From contig NZ_JAPEMM010000001.1 of the NCBI RefSeq assembly GCF_026342735.1, forward strand, positions 620,001-684,000: DNA of 64,000 nucleotides. The letters are read 5' to 3'. Numbering within the stretch: position 1 is the stretch's first letter; each line of letters starts with the position of its first letter. The position numbers and the translations under genes were made by a program. The DNA comes from Streptomyces sp. NBC_00193 (GTDB lineage: Bacteria; Actinomycetota; Actinomycetes; Streptomycetales; Streptomycetaceae). The notes under the pieces were generated by a model. That model was given only the letters and a program-made list of their open reading frames with translations. It was not told the DNA's origin and searched no databases. Shown here in pieces: positions 35,883 to 46,200 of this stretch.

Positions 35883-37022
35883 ATGCATCCATTGACGGGC
35901 CGTGAACACGCGCTCTCCACGCCGGGCAGTCATGCGAACCGCCCCCTCACCCCGGGAGTCACCATCCGATCCATCCGATCCATCGGAATCCTCGGCACCG
36001 GCGCGTACCTCCCGCCGACCGAAGTCTCCAACGAAGAGATCGCCGACCGGGCCGGGGTCACGGACGAATGGATCGTCCGCAAGACCGGAATTCGGAGCCG
36101 GCGCCGCGCGGATCCCGGTCAGGCCACTTCCGACCTCGCCGCGGCCGCTGCAGTCCGGGCTCTCGAACAAGCGGGTGTCGGGCCCGAGGAGCTCGCGTAC
36201 ATCGTGGTCGCCACGTCCACGCCCGATCACCCGCAGCCGTCCACGGCGAGCATCGTCCAGCACCGGCTCGGGGCGGTGAACGCGGCGGCCTTCGACCTGA
36301 ACGCGGTGTGCAGCGGTTTCGTGTACGCGCTGACGGTCGCCGAGCGGATGCTCTGCACCGAGCCGGGCGACCGCTACGGCCTGGTCATCGGCGCCGACAT
36401 CTACTCCCGGATCCTCGACTACTCCGACCGCCGGACCGCCATCCTGTTCGGTGACGGCGCCGGGGCCGTCGTCCTCGGCCCGGCCCCGAACGACCGCGGC
36501 ATATTCGCCACTTCGCTGCTCACCCGCGGCGATCAGCACGAGCTGATCAGCGTCCCGGCCGGCGGCAGCCGGACCCCGACCAGCGTGCGGACGCTGGACG
36601 AGGGCCTGCAGTACTTCCGGATGGACGGGCGACGGGTCCGCGAGTTCGTGCAGGACAACCTGCCCGGCGCCGTCGGAGACCTGATGGCCGGCGCGGGGCT
36701 GGACCCGCGCGAGGTCCGCCATGTCGTCGCCCACCAGGCGAACGCGGTGATGCTCCGGGAGGTCTGGCCCTCGCTCGGACTGCCCGAGGCCAGCTTCCAC
36801 CTGGCCCTGGAGTCCTACGGCAACACCGGCGCGGCCTCCGTACCCATCACCCTCGACCTCGCCCACCGCGAAGGATCCCTCGCCGACGGAGACGTGGTCC
36901 TGCTCACCGGCTTCGGCGGCGGCATGTCGGTGGGCTCGGCACTGACCCGCTGGCTGCCCACCCGGCACGCGGGGCCGGCCCGGAATCCGGCCTACGCCGC
37001 AGCCCCCGTACGGTCGAGGTGA
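35883..37022 (+). CDS. nphT7: KASIII-like acetoacetyl-CoA synthase (NphT7 type)
   Basis: A 379-residue thiolase-superfamily enzyme predicted to condense acetyl-CoA with malonyl-CoA to acetoacetyl-CoA, feeding HMG-CoA synthase. The triad Cys143 (NAVCSGFVYAL), His284 (VVAHQAN) and Asn314 (YGNTGAAS) is offset by exactly 28 residues from the C115/H256/N286 triad I recall for NphT7 of Streptomyces sp. CL190. Long identities such as RKTGI, ATSDLA, QHRLGA, DLYSRIL-like ADIYSRIL, SVPAGGSR, GLQYF-MDGR and LTGFGGGM support the assignment over FabH. The ATG at 35883 is preceded by GGGGCGG; the N-terminal 28 residues (MHPLTGREHALSTP and on) are an extension. It is transcribed divergently from the mevalonate operon. 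The irreversible malonyl-CoA route explains the absence of a thiolase. Confidence 0.9.
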   Translation: MHPLTGREHALSTPGSHANRPLTPGVTIRSIRSIGILGTGAYLPPTEVSNEEIADRAGVTDEWIVRKTGIRSRRRADPGQATSDLAAAAAVRALEQAGVGPEELAYIVVATSTPDHPQPSTASIVQHRLGAVNAAAFDLNAVCSGFVYALTVAERMLCTEPGDRYGLVIGADIYSRILDYSDRRTAILFGDGAGAVVLGPAPNDRGIFATSLLTRGDQHELISVPAGGSRTPTSVRTLDEGLQYFRMDGRRVREFVQDNLPGAVGDLMAGAGLDPREVRHVVAHQANAVMLREVWPSLGLPEASFHLALESYGNTGAASVPITLDLAHREGSLADGDVVLLTGFGGGMSVGSALTRWLPTRHAGPARNPAYAAAPVRSR

Positions 37023-37033
37023 GAGCCCGAGTC

Positions 37034-38839
37034 CTACTCGGGTTCGATCGAATAGATCGCGGCCCTGCTCGAATAGCTCGCGGCTCCGCGCGCCAGCTCG
37101 ACACGCGTGTTGATGTTCAGCTTCCGGTAGATCTTCCGGAGGTGGTAATTCACCGTGTGCGCCGACAGGTGAACCCGTTTGGCGATCTGCTGGTTCGTCA
37201 TCCCCGCGCTCACCAGATACGCGATGCGCCGCTCCGTATCGGAAAGACCGGACCAGCACGCCGAATTGAGCGGTGACGCCGCCTCTCCGGGCTTCGCCCG
37301 CGAGGGATCTTCCTTCGCGCCGTAGATCTTGGCGAGTTCCTCCGTCGCGAGGGCGACCGAGAGCGGGTCCGGCGACTGCGCGATGATGCGCGACAGTACG
37401 GCCGGATCGCCGCTCACCAAGGCATTCGCGTGCAGGGCGCTGAGGCCGAGCACGGAAATGCCGGGGTTGTCGCCCGCGAGCCCGCCGATCGTTTCGAGAA
37501 CGCTGTTCCTGAGATCGGTGTCACCCACGTCCAGCGCAAGGCGGACCAGGAACGCGGCGGCGGCCGGATCCTCGATGTACAGGCTCCGCTGCGTCGGCAG
37601 ATGGCTGTATTTGTCGGAGAACAGCTCGACGGCCGCCCGCGGACCCTCCCTTTTCACCGCGATGCGCACTTCCGTCCAGCCGTACTGCGGGGAGTAGAGG
37701 ACCGCCTGATCCGTCTCGGACTCGCCCTGTACCCGCTTCAGGTACTCGGTCGCCGCGGGCAGGTCCCCCTTGTAGAGCAGGATGGTGCTGAGCACCGAGT
37801 ACGCGAGGGGCCGGAGCAGGGGAACCGCGTCCCGGTCGACCGCGGTGGTCGCCAGCTCCGCCTGGCGGCGGGCATCTCCGACGCGTCCCGCCTGGAGGAA
37901 CAGCCGGGCCCGCATCGCCGCGGGCGCGGCGTCCCAGACCCGGGTGCCCGGTTCGCGCAGGCCGGCTTCCGCCTCGTCGATCAGCGACTCGGCCTTGTCG
38001 AACTCGCGCAGGTTCGCGAGCTTCCCGGCCAGTGCCAGCCGGAAGTGAAGGCGCCACACGGGATCCACACCGTCGCTGTACCGCACCGCGGCCCGGCCCA
38101 GGCTGAGCCCTTCACCCAACTCCCCCGCACGCCAGCGGGCATTGGAGAGGGCCGTCAGCGCCATCAGCCCGGCCACGTCGCCCGGCCCGGCTCCCTGTTC
38201 CCGCAAGATCCTCGCGGAGCGCTTCTCCGCTTCTTCCATGCCGAGCAGGGAGTACCCGAGGATCACGGAGGCCTCCGCATCGAGCCGGGCGGAAGCCGGA
38301 CTCGTAGGGCTGGAGAGGACGCGCTCCGCCGTGCGGATTCCGGCTGTCACCCTGCCGTCCATGATCAGGCCGTGGGACTTCGAGTAGACCTCGCCCGAGC
38401 CGCCCGCGGCCTCCTGGGGCGGGTCGGCCGGGTGGTCGGCCATCCACAGCGGGTGCCCGGCCACCCAGAACTGCCGGTCGAGCGACTGCGCGTGCCTCCT
38501 GGAGTGACCCATCGCCTCGCGCTGCAACGCACCCCGAGCGGGAGCGGGGATCGAATCGATGACCCCCGCCAGGAGGAAATCGCTCTGGAATACGAGTTGA
38601 TGTTCCGCCGCGACGACGAAACCCGAGGAAATCGCTTCGTCCAAGGACGAAAGAAGGCTGGCCGCGGATTTGTCCAGCATTCTGGAAACGTCCTCCAGCA
38701 TGAAGGACCGGCCCAAGACAGCCGCGACCTTGAGGAATCGCTGACAGTCCATGCTGAGGTCACCGAGCAGACGCAGGATCTGCTCTCCGTTGACCACGGC
38801 CTTCAGGCTATGACTCTCCACGAGTAATTTCGTTGCCAT
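37034..38839 (-). CDS. LuxR-type regulator with TPR-like body; TTA codon at position 5
   Basis: A 601-residue regulator resembling the C-terminal two thirds of LAL (large ATP-binding LuxR) proteins. Residues about 15-110 match the helical region that follows the ATPase in LALs (MDCQRFLKVAAVLGRSFMLE). Residues about 150-500 are helical TPR-like repeats. Residues about 535-585 are a LuxR HTH (LSDTERRIAYLVSAGMTNQQ, IAKRVHLSAHTVNYHLRKIY, RKLNINTRVELA). No Walker A motif exists in the reading frame, so the ATPase is missing. The ATG at 38837-38839 is followed at codon 5 by TTA (38827-38825), which in Streptomyces needs the bldA tRNA. It converges on the NphT7-type gene with an 11-bp gap and probably controls the cluster. 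Confidence 0.88.
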   Translation of the reverse strand: MATKLLVESHSLKAVVNGEQILRLLGDLSMDCQRFLKVAAVLGRSFMLEDVSRMLDKSAASLLSSLDEAISSGFVVAAEHQLVFQSDFLLAGVIDSIPAPARGALQREAMGHSRRHAQSLDRQFWVAGHPLWMADHPADPPQEAAGGSGEVYSKSHGLIMDGRVTAGIRTAERVLSSPTSPASARLDAEASVILGYSLLGMEEAEKRSARILREQGAGPGDVAGLMALTALSNARWRAGELGEGLSLGRAAVRYSDGVDPVWRLHFRLALAGKLANLREFDKAESLIDEAEAGLREPGTRVWDAAPAAMRARLFLQAGRVGDARRQAELATTAVDRDAVPLLRPLAYSVLSTILLYKGDLPAATEYLKRVQGESETDQAVLYSPQYGWTEVRIAVKREGPRAAVELFSDKYSHLPTQRSLYIEDPAAAAFLVRLALDVGDTDLRNSVLETIGGLAGDNPGISVLGLSALHANALVSGDPAVLSRIIAQSPDPLSVALATEELAKIYGAKEDPSRAKPGEAASPLNSACWSGLSDTERRIAYLVSAGMTNQQIAKRVHLSAHTVNYHLRKIYRKLNINTRVELARGAASYSSRAAIYSIEPE

Positions 38840-38857
38840 GACCCCGGCTTACCCCCG

Positions 38858-38886
38858 TATATAGTCCGCCGCGCTGCACCTTCGGC
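38858..38886 (-). promoter_or_regulatory. Candidate promoter of the LuxR-type regulator
   Basis: Minus-strand -10 TATATA (38863-38858), an unusually AT-rich hexamer here, lies 18 bp upstream of the start codon, with TTGCCG/TGCCGA about 18-19 bp further upstream as -35. The leader would be about 12 nt and hold GGGG as the only RBS. Confidence 0.45.
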
Positions 38887-38962
38887 AAAGGAGGCTCAAC
38901 CCTCCTCCGAGGATCTTACGAAGCCGGGTCCGGTCTTGACTTGGCGAACGGTTGCCACGGAC

Positions 38963-38980
38963 TACCCCCTGAATGGGGTA
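38963..38980 (-). terminator. Hairpin downstream of recQ
   Basis: TACCCC (38963-38968) pairs with GGGGTA (38975-38980) around a 6-nt loop, 26 bp beyond the recQ stop. Short and without a T tract. Confidence 0.45.
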
Positions 38981-39005
38981 CGAGTGCCCCGGGCGCCGGG
39001 GTCTC

Positions 39006-41156
<2,151 letters not shown>

Positions 41157-41518
41157 GCCCCCATGCAACCCGATGCCTAGGACAATCGGCCAATTCACCC
41201 AGCGTGACGTGCGGCCCACCACCCGTCCGCCTCGCCGCGCGACCGCTGTGCCGGACGGGCCGCCGTGGAGGTGTTTCCCCTGGTGCCCGCGGTCCGGCCC
41301 GGACCGAATGAGTCATCTTCGGCGCGGCGGGGCAAGGATATGAACGGCATACCGGCGAATTCCGGTCGGCGGCTCCAATTGCTCGTTGCCGCATGCTCAC
41401 GGGCCACGCGAGAATTGTGTTGCTCCCGCTCGGCTCGACGGCGCTCTCCTGAGCCGTGCCGCGGCGCGCCCGCACTCCAGCTGTGCCCGTACGCGGGCGT
41501 GTACCCGAAGGGAGGACC
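41157..41518. other. Divergent intergenic region recQ / hypothetical gene
   Basis: 362 bp upstream of both recQ (minus) and the 41519 gene (plus). No gene with a credible start, no strong palindrome and no clear -10/-35 pair was found. A more AT-rich patch (41380-41425) may hold the plus-strand promoter. Confidence 0.5.
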
Positions 41519-42151
41519 GTGACCTTCGGATTCGCCCCGCCCTCGACCACGTCCCTGACCATGGCCACCGGCCGCGCCAGCCGGCACGGCAGACTGCTGG
41601 AACCTTCCGAGTGGACGGCGTCGGGCGTCCCCCTGCTGCGCAATCCGCGCGAGGTCGTCAGCGGACTGCATTCACGGCACAGCCCCGGTCCGTCCACGGC
41701 GGTGATCGCCGTCCTCGGGCCCGAGGAGCGGCTCGTGGCCAGCGCCTCCTTCGTGCAGCGTTCCACCGCGGCCGACGGCTGGGAGTACCGCAACGCCCTG
41801 CTCTCCCGGCTGCGCCGGGTCATTCCGCACGACCTGCGGCGCCGTACCCCGGTACGGACCGCCGTGCTGCTGTTCTGCCGCGACGGCGACGAGCGCTGGA
41901 CCGAGGAGGACGGGGCCTGGATGTGGGGACTGCGGGACGCCTGCACCCTGCACGGGCTGCGCTGCGGCGCGTACATCACCCTGACCCGGGGCGGCTGGCA
42001 GGTGCTGGGCGAAGGCCGCGGCGGCCGGAGTCCCAGCTCGGAGTCCCGGCCCGAGCCCCTCGGCGGCGATGCGCCGTCCGGGTTCGGCCAGATCTCCCTG
42101 CGCAGCGGCGGCGGAGCCACGGAGGCCCTGCGCCGCACCGCCGCACGCTGA
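41519..42151 (+). CDS. Conserved Streptomyces hypothetical protein
   Basis: A 210-residue protein I do not recognise. Its GTG start at 41519 is fixed by a strong GGAGGA immediately upstream. The central region (about 55-160) looks folded: STAVIAVLGPEERLVASASF, TPVRTAVLLFCRDGDERWTE and an alternating hydrophobic pattern with a Trp-rich EEDGAWMWGLRDACTLHGLR, ending in YITLTRGGWQVLGE. The last 45 residues are Ser/Gly/Arg-rich and probably disordered. VLLFCRDGDERWTEEDGAWM may suggest a nucleic-acid or nucleotide-binding Rossmann-like core, but I cannot place it in a family. It is soluble, with no signal or membrane segments. Transcribed alone between recQ and a convergent gene. Confidence 0.75.
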   Translation: MTFGFAPPSTTSLTMATGRASRHGRLLEPSEWTASGVPLLRNPREVVSGLHSRHSPGPSTAVIAVLGPEERLVASASFVQRSTAADGWEYRNALLSRLRRVIPHDLRRRTPVRTAVLLFCRDGDERWTEEDGAWMWGLRDACTLHGLRCGAYITLTRGGWQVLGEGRGGRSPSSESRPEPLGGDAPSGFGQISLRSGGGATEALRRTAAR

Positions 42152-42235
42152 GCCCGTACCTCCGCATGCGCAGCCCGGCCCTATCGGACGGACGCACGGA
42201 GCACGCAGGGCCGGGTGCCCGGGAACGACCAACGG

Positions 42236-42260
42236 CCGTACACCCGGAACGGGCGTACGG
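42236..42260. terminator. Terminator between two convergent hypothetical genes
   Basis: An 11-bp stem with one mismatch, CCGTACACCCG (42236-42246) with CGGGCGTACGG (42250-42260) and a 3-nt loop, located between the stops at 42151 and 42336. Confidence 0.6.
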
Positions 42261-42335
42261 CTGGTCAGGCCTCGGACTTCGGCAGGGCCGGCCATCGGCC
42301 CGCCCCGCCCCTCGACCGTGCGGGAGTACGGTGCG

Positions 42336-42932
42336 TCAGACGCCCGCGCCCAGCACGGAGTTGATCTGCTGCGGCTCGCCGCACACGATCAGGAGCGCAC
42401 CGGCTCGCGCGAGCGCGACCGGCAGCGCTCCGGCGGCCGCCTCGACGGGTCCGCCGTTGGCCGCGAAGACCACGACGGGACGGCCGGCGGCGCGCTTCAC
42501 CTGCGCCGCGTCCGCGTAGAAGACGTCGTCCCCGGCATCGTGCAGGGCCCAGTACGCGGCCTCGCCGAAGGACAGCTCGTGCGCGGCCCACGGGTGCGGG
42601 TCGCCGGTGGTGAGCACCAGGATGTCACCGGGCGCCCGCCCGGTGTCGAGCAGCAGGTCCACGGCCTCTTCGGCCGCGTCCAGCGCGCCCTCGGCGGATG
42701 CCGGGATCAGCTGGATCTGCGGGACGGCCGCGGAGACCGAAGGTGCGGTGGCGGCTACGGGAACGGGGGTGGCCTGCGGTTTCCGCGGCGCGGGCGGCGC
42801 GGGCCTGGGGGCGGGACGCGGACCGGGTACGGGGCGGGGGGTCTGCGCGCTGCGGCTCGCGGCCGGCGTGACGCGGGGACCCTGGGCACTCTCGTGAATC
42901 TGAGGCTCCTCGGGGGCGGGGGTGAGAGGCAT
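42336..42932 (-). CDS. Conserved hypothetical protein downstream of rnhB
   Basis: A 198-residue protein of unknown function. Residues 1-75 are a Pro/Ala/Arg-rich, probably disordered segment. Residues about 80-198 form an ordered alpha/beta domain (AEGALDAAEEAVDLLLDTGR, ILVLTTGDPHPWAAHELSF, DDVFYADAAQVKRAAGRPVV, VFAANGG, ALLIVCGEPQQINSVL). This pattern resembles the C-terminal domain of superfamily I helicase-like proteins, but no ATPase motif is present. The start is either ATG 42932 (used) or an in-frame GTG at 42953. It lies 59 bp downstream of rnhB on the same strand and may be co-transcribed with it. Confidence 0.75.
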   Translation of the reverse strand: MPLTPAPEEPQIHESAQGPRVTPAASRSAQTPRPVPGPRPAPRPAPPAPRKPQATPVPVAATAPSVSAAVPQIQLIPASAEGALDAAEEAVDLLLDTGRAPGDILVLTTGDPHPWAAHELSFGEAAYWALHDAGDDVFYADAAQVKRAAGRPVVVFAANGGPVEAAAGALPVALARAGALLIVCGEPQQINSVLGAGV

Positions 42933-42991
42933 GAGCTGACATCTATCAAACACCGGTGCGAAACGTACCGGTTGGTGGCACGTGCGTGCGA

Positions 42992-43702
42992 TCAGAAATC
43001 GAAGCCGAGTTGGCCTCCGTTTTCCAGCTCCATCGATTCCTCGCTGCGGCGCACCTTCTTGAGGTGGCTCCAGCGGGGCAGCGCGTCGAGGTAGGACCAG
43101 GAGAGCCGGTGGTACGCGGTCGGCCCCTGCTCCTCCAGTGCCGCCCGGTGCACGGGCGAGGGATATCCGGCGTTGGCGGCGAAGGCGAAATCCTCGATTC
43201 CGCCACCCTGTTCGCCGATCTCGGCCATCATCCGGTCGCGCCGGACCTTGGCGATCACCGAGGCCGCGGCGACGGCGACGCAGGACTGGTCGCCCTTGAT
43301 CACCGTCCTGACCTGCCAGGGCGCACCGAGGTAGTCGTGCTTGCCGTCGAGTATCACCGCGTCGGGCCGCACGGGCAGCGCCTCCAGGGCGCGCACCGCG
43401 GCGAGGCGCAGGGCGGCGGTCATCCCGAGCTCGTCGATCTCCTCGGGGGACGAGTGACCCAGGGCGTAGGCCGTGACCCAGTCCTCCAGGACCCCGACGA
43501 GCGCGTCACGGCGCTTGGCGGTGAGCAGTTTGGAGTCGGTGAGTCCCGCGGGCGGCCGGCGCAGGCCGGTGATCGCCGCGCAGACGGTGACGGGACCGGC
43601 CCAGGCCCCTCGTCCGACTTCGTCGACCCCGGCGATGACCTTGGCGCCGGTGGTCGCTCGGAGGGAGCGTTCGACGGTGTGAGTGGGTGCTTCGTACGGC
43701 AT
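42992..43702 (-). CDS. rnhB: Ribonuclease HII
   Basis: A 236-residue Mn2+/Mg2+-dependent endonuclease that removes RNA from RNA-DNA hybrids. The N-terminal signature [17 protein letters not shown] carries the first catalytic Asp-Glu pair (about residues 22-23). Further acidic residues lie in [17 protein letters not shown] (Asp) and [13 protein letters not shown] (Asp). [20 protein letters not shown] and RWSHLKK are also typical. The C terminus ends in NGGQLGFDF, a common tail in Streptomyces. The ATG at 43700-43702 gives the usual family length; a longer open frame upstream is low-complexity. The hypothetical gene 59 bp downstream probably shares its transcript. Confidence 0.96.
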   Translation of the reverse strand: MPYEAPTHTVERSLRATTGAKVIAGVDEVGRGAWAGPVTVCAAITGLRRPPAGLTDSKLLTAKRRDALVGVLEDWVTAYALGHSSPEEIDELGMTAALRLAAVRALEALPVRPDAVILDGKHDYLGAPWQVRTVIKGDQSCVAVAAASVIAKVRRDRMMAEIGEQGGGIEDFAFAANAGYPSPVHRAALEEQGPTAYHRLSWSYLDALPRWSHLKKVRRSEESMELENGGQLGFDF

Positions 43703-43825
43703 GGCGCCAGCAAGGTTACGCCGCCCCGGGCCGCCTGCACACCCCGCCCCCTCCCCGCCGCGCCGCCGCCCCCTCCCGGCCACGCCCCGGCCACCTCGGC
43801 GCCGCGCCACCCACCCCGCCCCGTC

Positions 43826-44467
43826 TCACCCCCTGAGCAGCGGCACCATCACCCCGTCGATCATCTCGGCGATTTCCGCGTCCGCCCATTCGCTCCCGCA
43901 CACCTTCGCGCGATACATCATCAGCGCCGGGATGACCTCGACGAGCAGCGGACCGGTCGCGTCCGGCCGGACGTCCCCCCGGGCGATCCCACGGTGCACC
44001 AGCTCGCCGATCAGCCCGTGCGCCGGTTCGTACAGCCCGGCCCGGACCAGGTCGCGGAACCGTTCCGCATGGATGTGATCGCACTCGTGAAGCACCGTCC
44101 TCAGTGCCTGCCCGGCCCGCGACCGCATGACGTCCCGCATCCGCACGCACACCGCGTACAGGTCCTCGCGCGCCGACCCCAGGTCCGGAATCCGCCCGAG
44201 CGGGGGCAGCCGCGTCCGCAGCGCCTCGGCCACCAGGTCCGCCTTCGAGGGCCAGCGGCGGTACAGCGCGGCCTTGCCCGTCTGCGCTCCCGAGGCGACG
44301 CCCTCCATCGTCAGGGCGTTCCAGCCGTCGGTGCTCAGCTGCTCCAACACGGCGTCGAGAATCGCCCGTTCGAGTTCGGGTCCGCGCCTGCGCCCCGGGG
44401 CCGCCGCCGGCCGGCGTGAACCCACCACTCCCGTTACCTCCGACCGGCTCATGCGTACGTCGCACAC
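43826..44467 (-). CDS. TetR-family repressor of the adjacent MFS exporter
   Basis: A 213-residue TetR regulator. HTH residues about 30-80 (LERAILDAVLEQLSTDGWNA, LTMEGVASGAQTGKAALYRR, WPSKADL) and an all-helical ligand domain follow. GTG 44465-44467 was chosen because AAGG lies 8 nt upstream; the alternative ATG at 44452 has no RBS. It is divergent from the MFS exporter, and two copies of GTGAACGMTTGCGTTCAC lie between them, the first only 14 bp from this start, so repression of both genes and autoregulation are likely. The ligand is unknown, probably a toxic small molecule exported by the pump. Confidence 0.93.
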   Translation of the reverse strand: MCDVRMSRSEVTGVVGSRRPAAAPGRRRGPELERAILDAVLEQLSTDGWNALTMEGVASGAQTGKAALYRRWPSKADLVAEALRTRLPPLGRIPDLGSAREDLYAVCVRMRDVMRSRAGQALRTVLHECDHIHAERFRDLVRAGLYEPAHGLIGELVHRGIARGDVRPDATGPLLVEVIPALMMYRAKVCGSEWADAEIAEMIDGVMVPLLRG

Positions 44468-44472
44468 ATTTT

Positions 44473-44506
44473 CAGCCTTAGTGAACGCTTGCGTTCACTA
44501 AGGCTG
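44473..44506. promoter_or_regulatory. TetR operator 1 (16-bp perfect arms)
   Basis: The arms 44473-44488 and 44491-44506 are perfect reverse complements with a 2-bp spacer. The 18-bp core GTGAACGCTTGCGTTCAC (44481-44498) matches operator 2 at 17 of 18 positions. It is next to the TetR start. Confidence 0.85.
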
Positions 44507-44527
44507 TCTCCCTACCGTGGAACCGCC

Positions 44528-44545
44528 GTGAACGATTGCGTTCAC
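44528..44545. promoter_or_regulatory. TetR operator 2
   Basis: GTGAACGATTGCGTTCAC, 47 bp from the same core in operator 1 and 23 bp upstream of the MFS start. It probably blocks the exporter promoter. Confidence 0.85.
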
Positions 44546-44568
44546 TATTTCACTTGGGGGGACCCACA

Positions 44569-46122
44569 GTGACAACTCCTCAGCTCTCCACACTCCGGAT
44601 ACCGACCGCGGCCCGCCGAGGGGGGCGCCCGGGAGTGGCGCTCACCGTCATCGCCGCCTGCCAGCTCATGGTCGTCCTCGACGCGACGATCGTGAACATC
44701 GCACTCCCGCACATCCAGACCGACCTGGCCATCTCCACCACCGACCTGTCCTGGGTGATCAGCGCCTACACGCTCGCCTTCGGCGGCCTGCTGCTGCTCG
44801 GCGGCCGGGCCGGCGACATCCTGGGCCGCCGCCGCGTCTTCCTGACCGGCATCCTGCTCTTCACCCTGGCCTCCTTGCTCGGCGGATTCGCCGAGGAGTC
44901 CTGGCAGTTGCTCGCCGCCCGAGCCCTCCAGGGCGTCGGCGGGGCCATCGCCTCGCCGACCTCCCTGGCCCTGATCACCACGACCTTCGCCGAGGGGCCC
45001 GCACGCAACCGTGCCTTCGGCGTGTTCGCAGCCGTCTCCGCGGGCGGCGGCGCGATCGGCCTGCTGGCTGGCGGCATGCTCACCGAATGGCTCGACTGGC
45101 GCTGGGTCTTCTTCGTCAACGTGCCGATCGGGCTGCTGATCGCCTTCCTGACCCCGCTCTACATCAACGAGTCCGAGCGCCATCCGGGCCGCTTCGACAT
45201 CGCCGGGGCGCTCACCTCCACCGGCGGCATGACCGCGCTCGTCTACGGGTTCATCCGCGCGTCCCAGGACGGCTGGCGCGACGGCGTGACCATCGGCTCC
45301 TTCGGCGTGGCCGTGCTGCTCCTGGCGGCCTTCGTGCTCGTCGAGTCCCGGGCCGCCGATCCGATCATCCCGCTGCGCATGTTCGCCGCGCGCAACCGCA
45401 CCGGCACCTACGTGATCATGCTCAGCCTCGCCGCCGCGATGTTCGGCATGTTCTTCTTCATCGTCCAGTTCGTGCAGAACGTGCTGGGCTTCTCCCCGAT
45501 CAGGTCCGGCATCGGCTTCCTGCCCATCACGGCCGCCATCATCATCGCCGCCGGGCTCTCGCAGCGCCTGCTGCCGCGTTTCGGCCCCAAGCCGTTCATG
45601 GTCACCGGATCCGCCCTCACCGGCGCCGGTCTGGCCTGGCTGTCCTTCATCGAGACCGACAGCTCCTACCTCTCCGGGGTGCTGGGCCCGATGCTGCTGT
45701 TCGGCTTCGGCATGGGCCTCAACTTCGTCACCCTCACCCTCACCGCCGTCTCCGGAGTGGCCCCGCAGGAAGCGGGCGCGGCCTCCGGACTGCTCAACGC
45801 GAGCCAGCAGGTCGGCGGCTCGCTCGGACTGTCCATCCTGGTCACCGTCTTCGGCACCGCCGGCCGCGACGAGGCCGCCCGACAGGTCCCGGACTTCCAG
45901 GCGCACGCCGACCCGGGACAGCTGGAGGCGTTCCTGCAGACCGGCCGGCTGCCCGACCCCTGGGGGGACCTCGTCCTCACCCGGGGCATCGCCACCGCAT
46001 TCATCGCCGCCGTGGTGATGGCGGGGATCGCGCTCCTCACCGCACTGCTGGTGATCCGTGTGCGCGCGAGCGACCTGGAGGCCCTGAACGGAGCCTCCGC
46101 GAAGGCCGGTCCGGCCGCCTGA
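44569..46122 (+). CDS. MFS multidrug exporter, DHA2 (14-helix) type
   Basis: A 517-residue proton-driven efflux pump with about 14 hydrophobic segments. Motif D LDATIVNIALPHIQTDL in helix 1, WVISAYTLAFGGLLLLGGRA then GDILGRRRVFL (motif A) and RALQGVGGAIASPTSLALIT are DHA2 hallmarks; the repeated GAASGLLNASQQVGGSLGLS lies near helix 11. The GTG at 44569 follows GGGGGG. It is divergent from and presumably repressed by the TetR protein. Substrates of this group include antibiotics, dyes and self-made metabolites; which one applies here cannot be read from the sequence. Confidence 0.94.
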   Translation: MTTPQLSTLRIPTAARRGGRPGVALTVIAACQLMVVLDATIVNIALPHIQTDLAISTTDLSWVISAYTLAFGGLLLLGGRAGDILGRRRVFLTGILLFTLASLLGGFAEESWQLLAARALQGVGGAIASPTSLALITTTFAEGPARNRAFGVFAAVSAGGGAIGLLAGGMLTEWLDWRWVFFVNVPIGLLIAFLTPLYINESERHPGRFDIAGALTSTGGMTALVYGFIRASQDGWRDGVTIGSFGVAVLLLAAFVLVESRAADPIIPLRMFAARNRTGTYVIMLSLAAAMFGMFFFIVQFVQNVLGFSPIRSGIGFLPITAAIIIAAGLSQRLLPRFGPKPFMVTGSALTGAGLAWLSFIETDSSYLSGVLGPMLLFGFGMGLNFVTLTLTAVSGVAPQEAGAASGLLNASQQVGGSLGLSILVTVFGTAGRDEAARQVPDFQAHADPGQLEAFLQTGRLPDPWGDLVLTRGIATAFIAAVVMAGIALLTALLVIRVRASDLEALNGASAKAGPAA

Positions 46123-46145
46123 GCGTGCAGTCCCGTACGAAGGGC

Positions 46146-46170
46146 CCGGCGCGGGAAGCTTCCGCGCCGG
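46146..46170. terminator. Bidirectional terminator between MFS and DUF4173 genes
   Basis: Arms CCGGCGCG (46146-46153) and CGCGCCGG (46163-46170) with an inner self-complementary GAAGCTTC (46155-46162), between two convergent stops. Confidence 0.65.
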
Positions 46171-46200
46171 CCCGCGCCGGCCCGGGCCGGCGCCTTCGGC

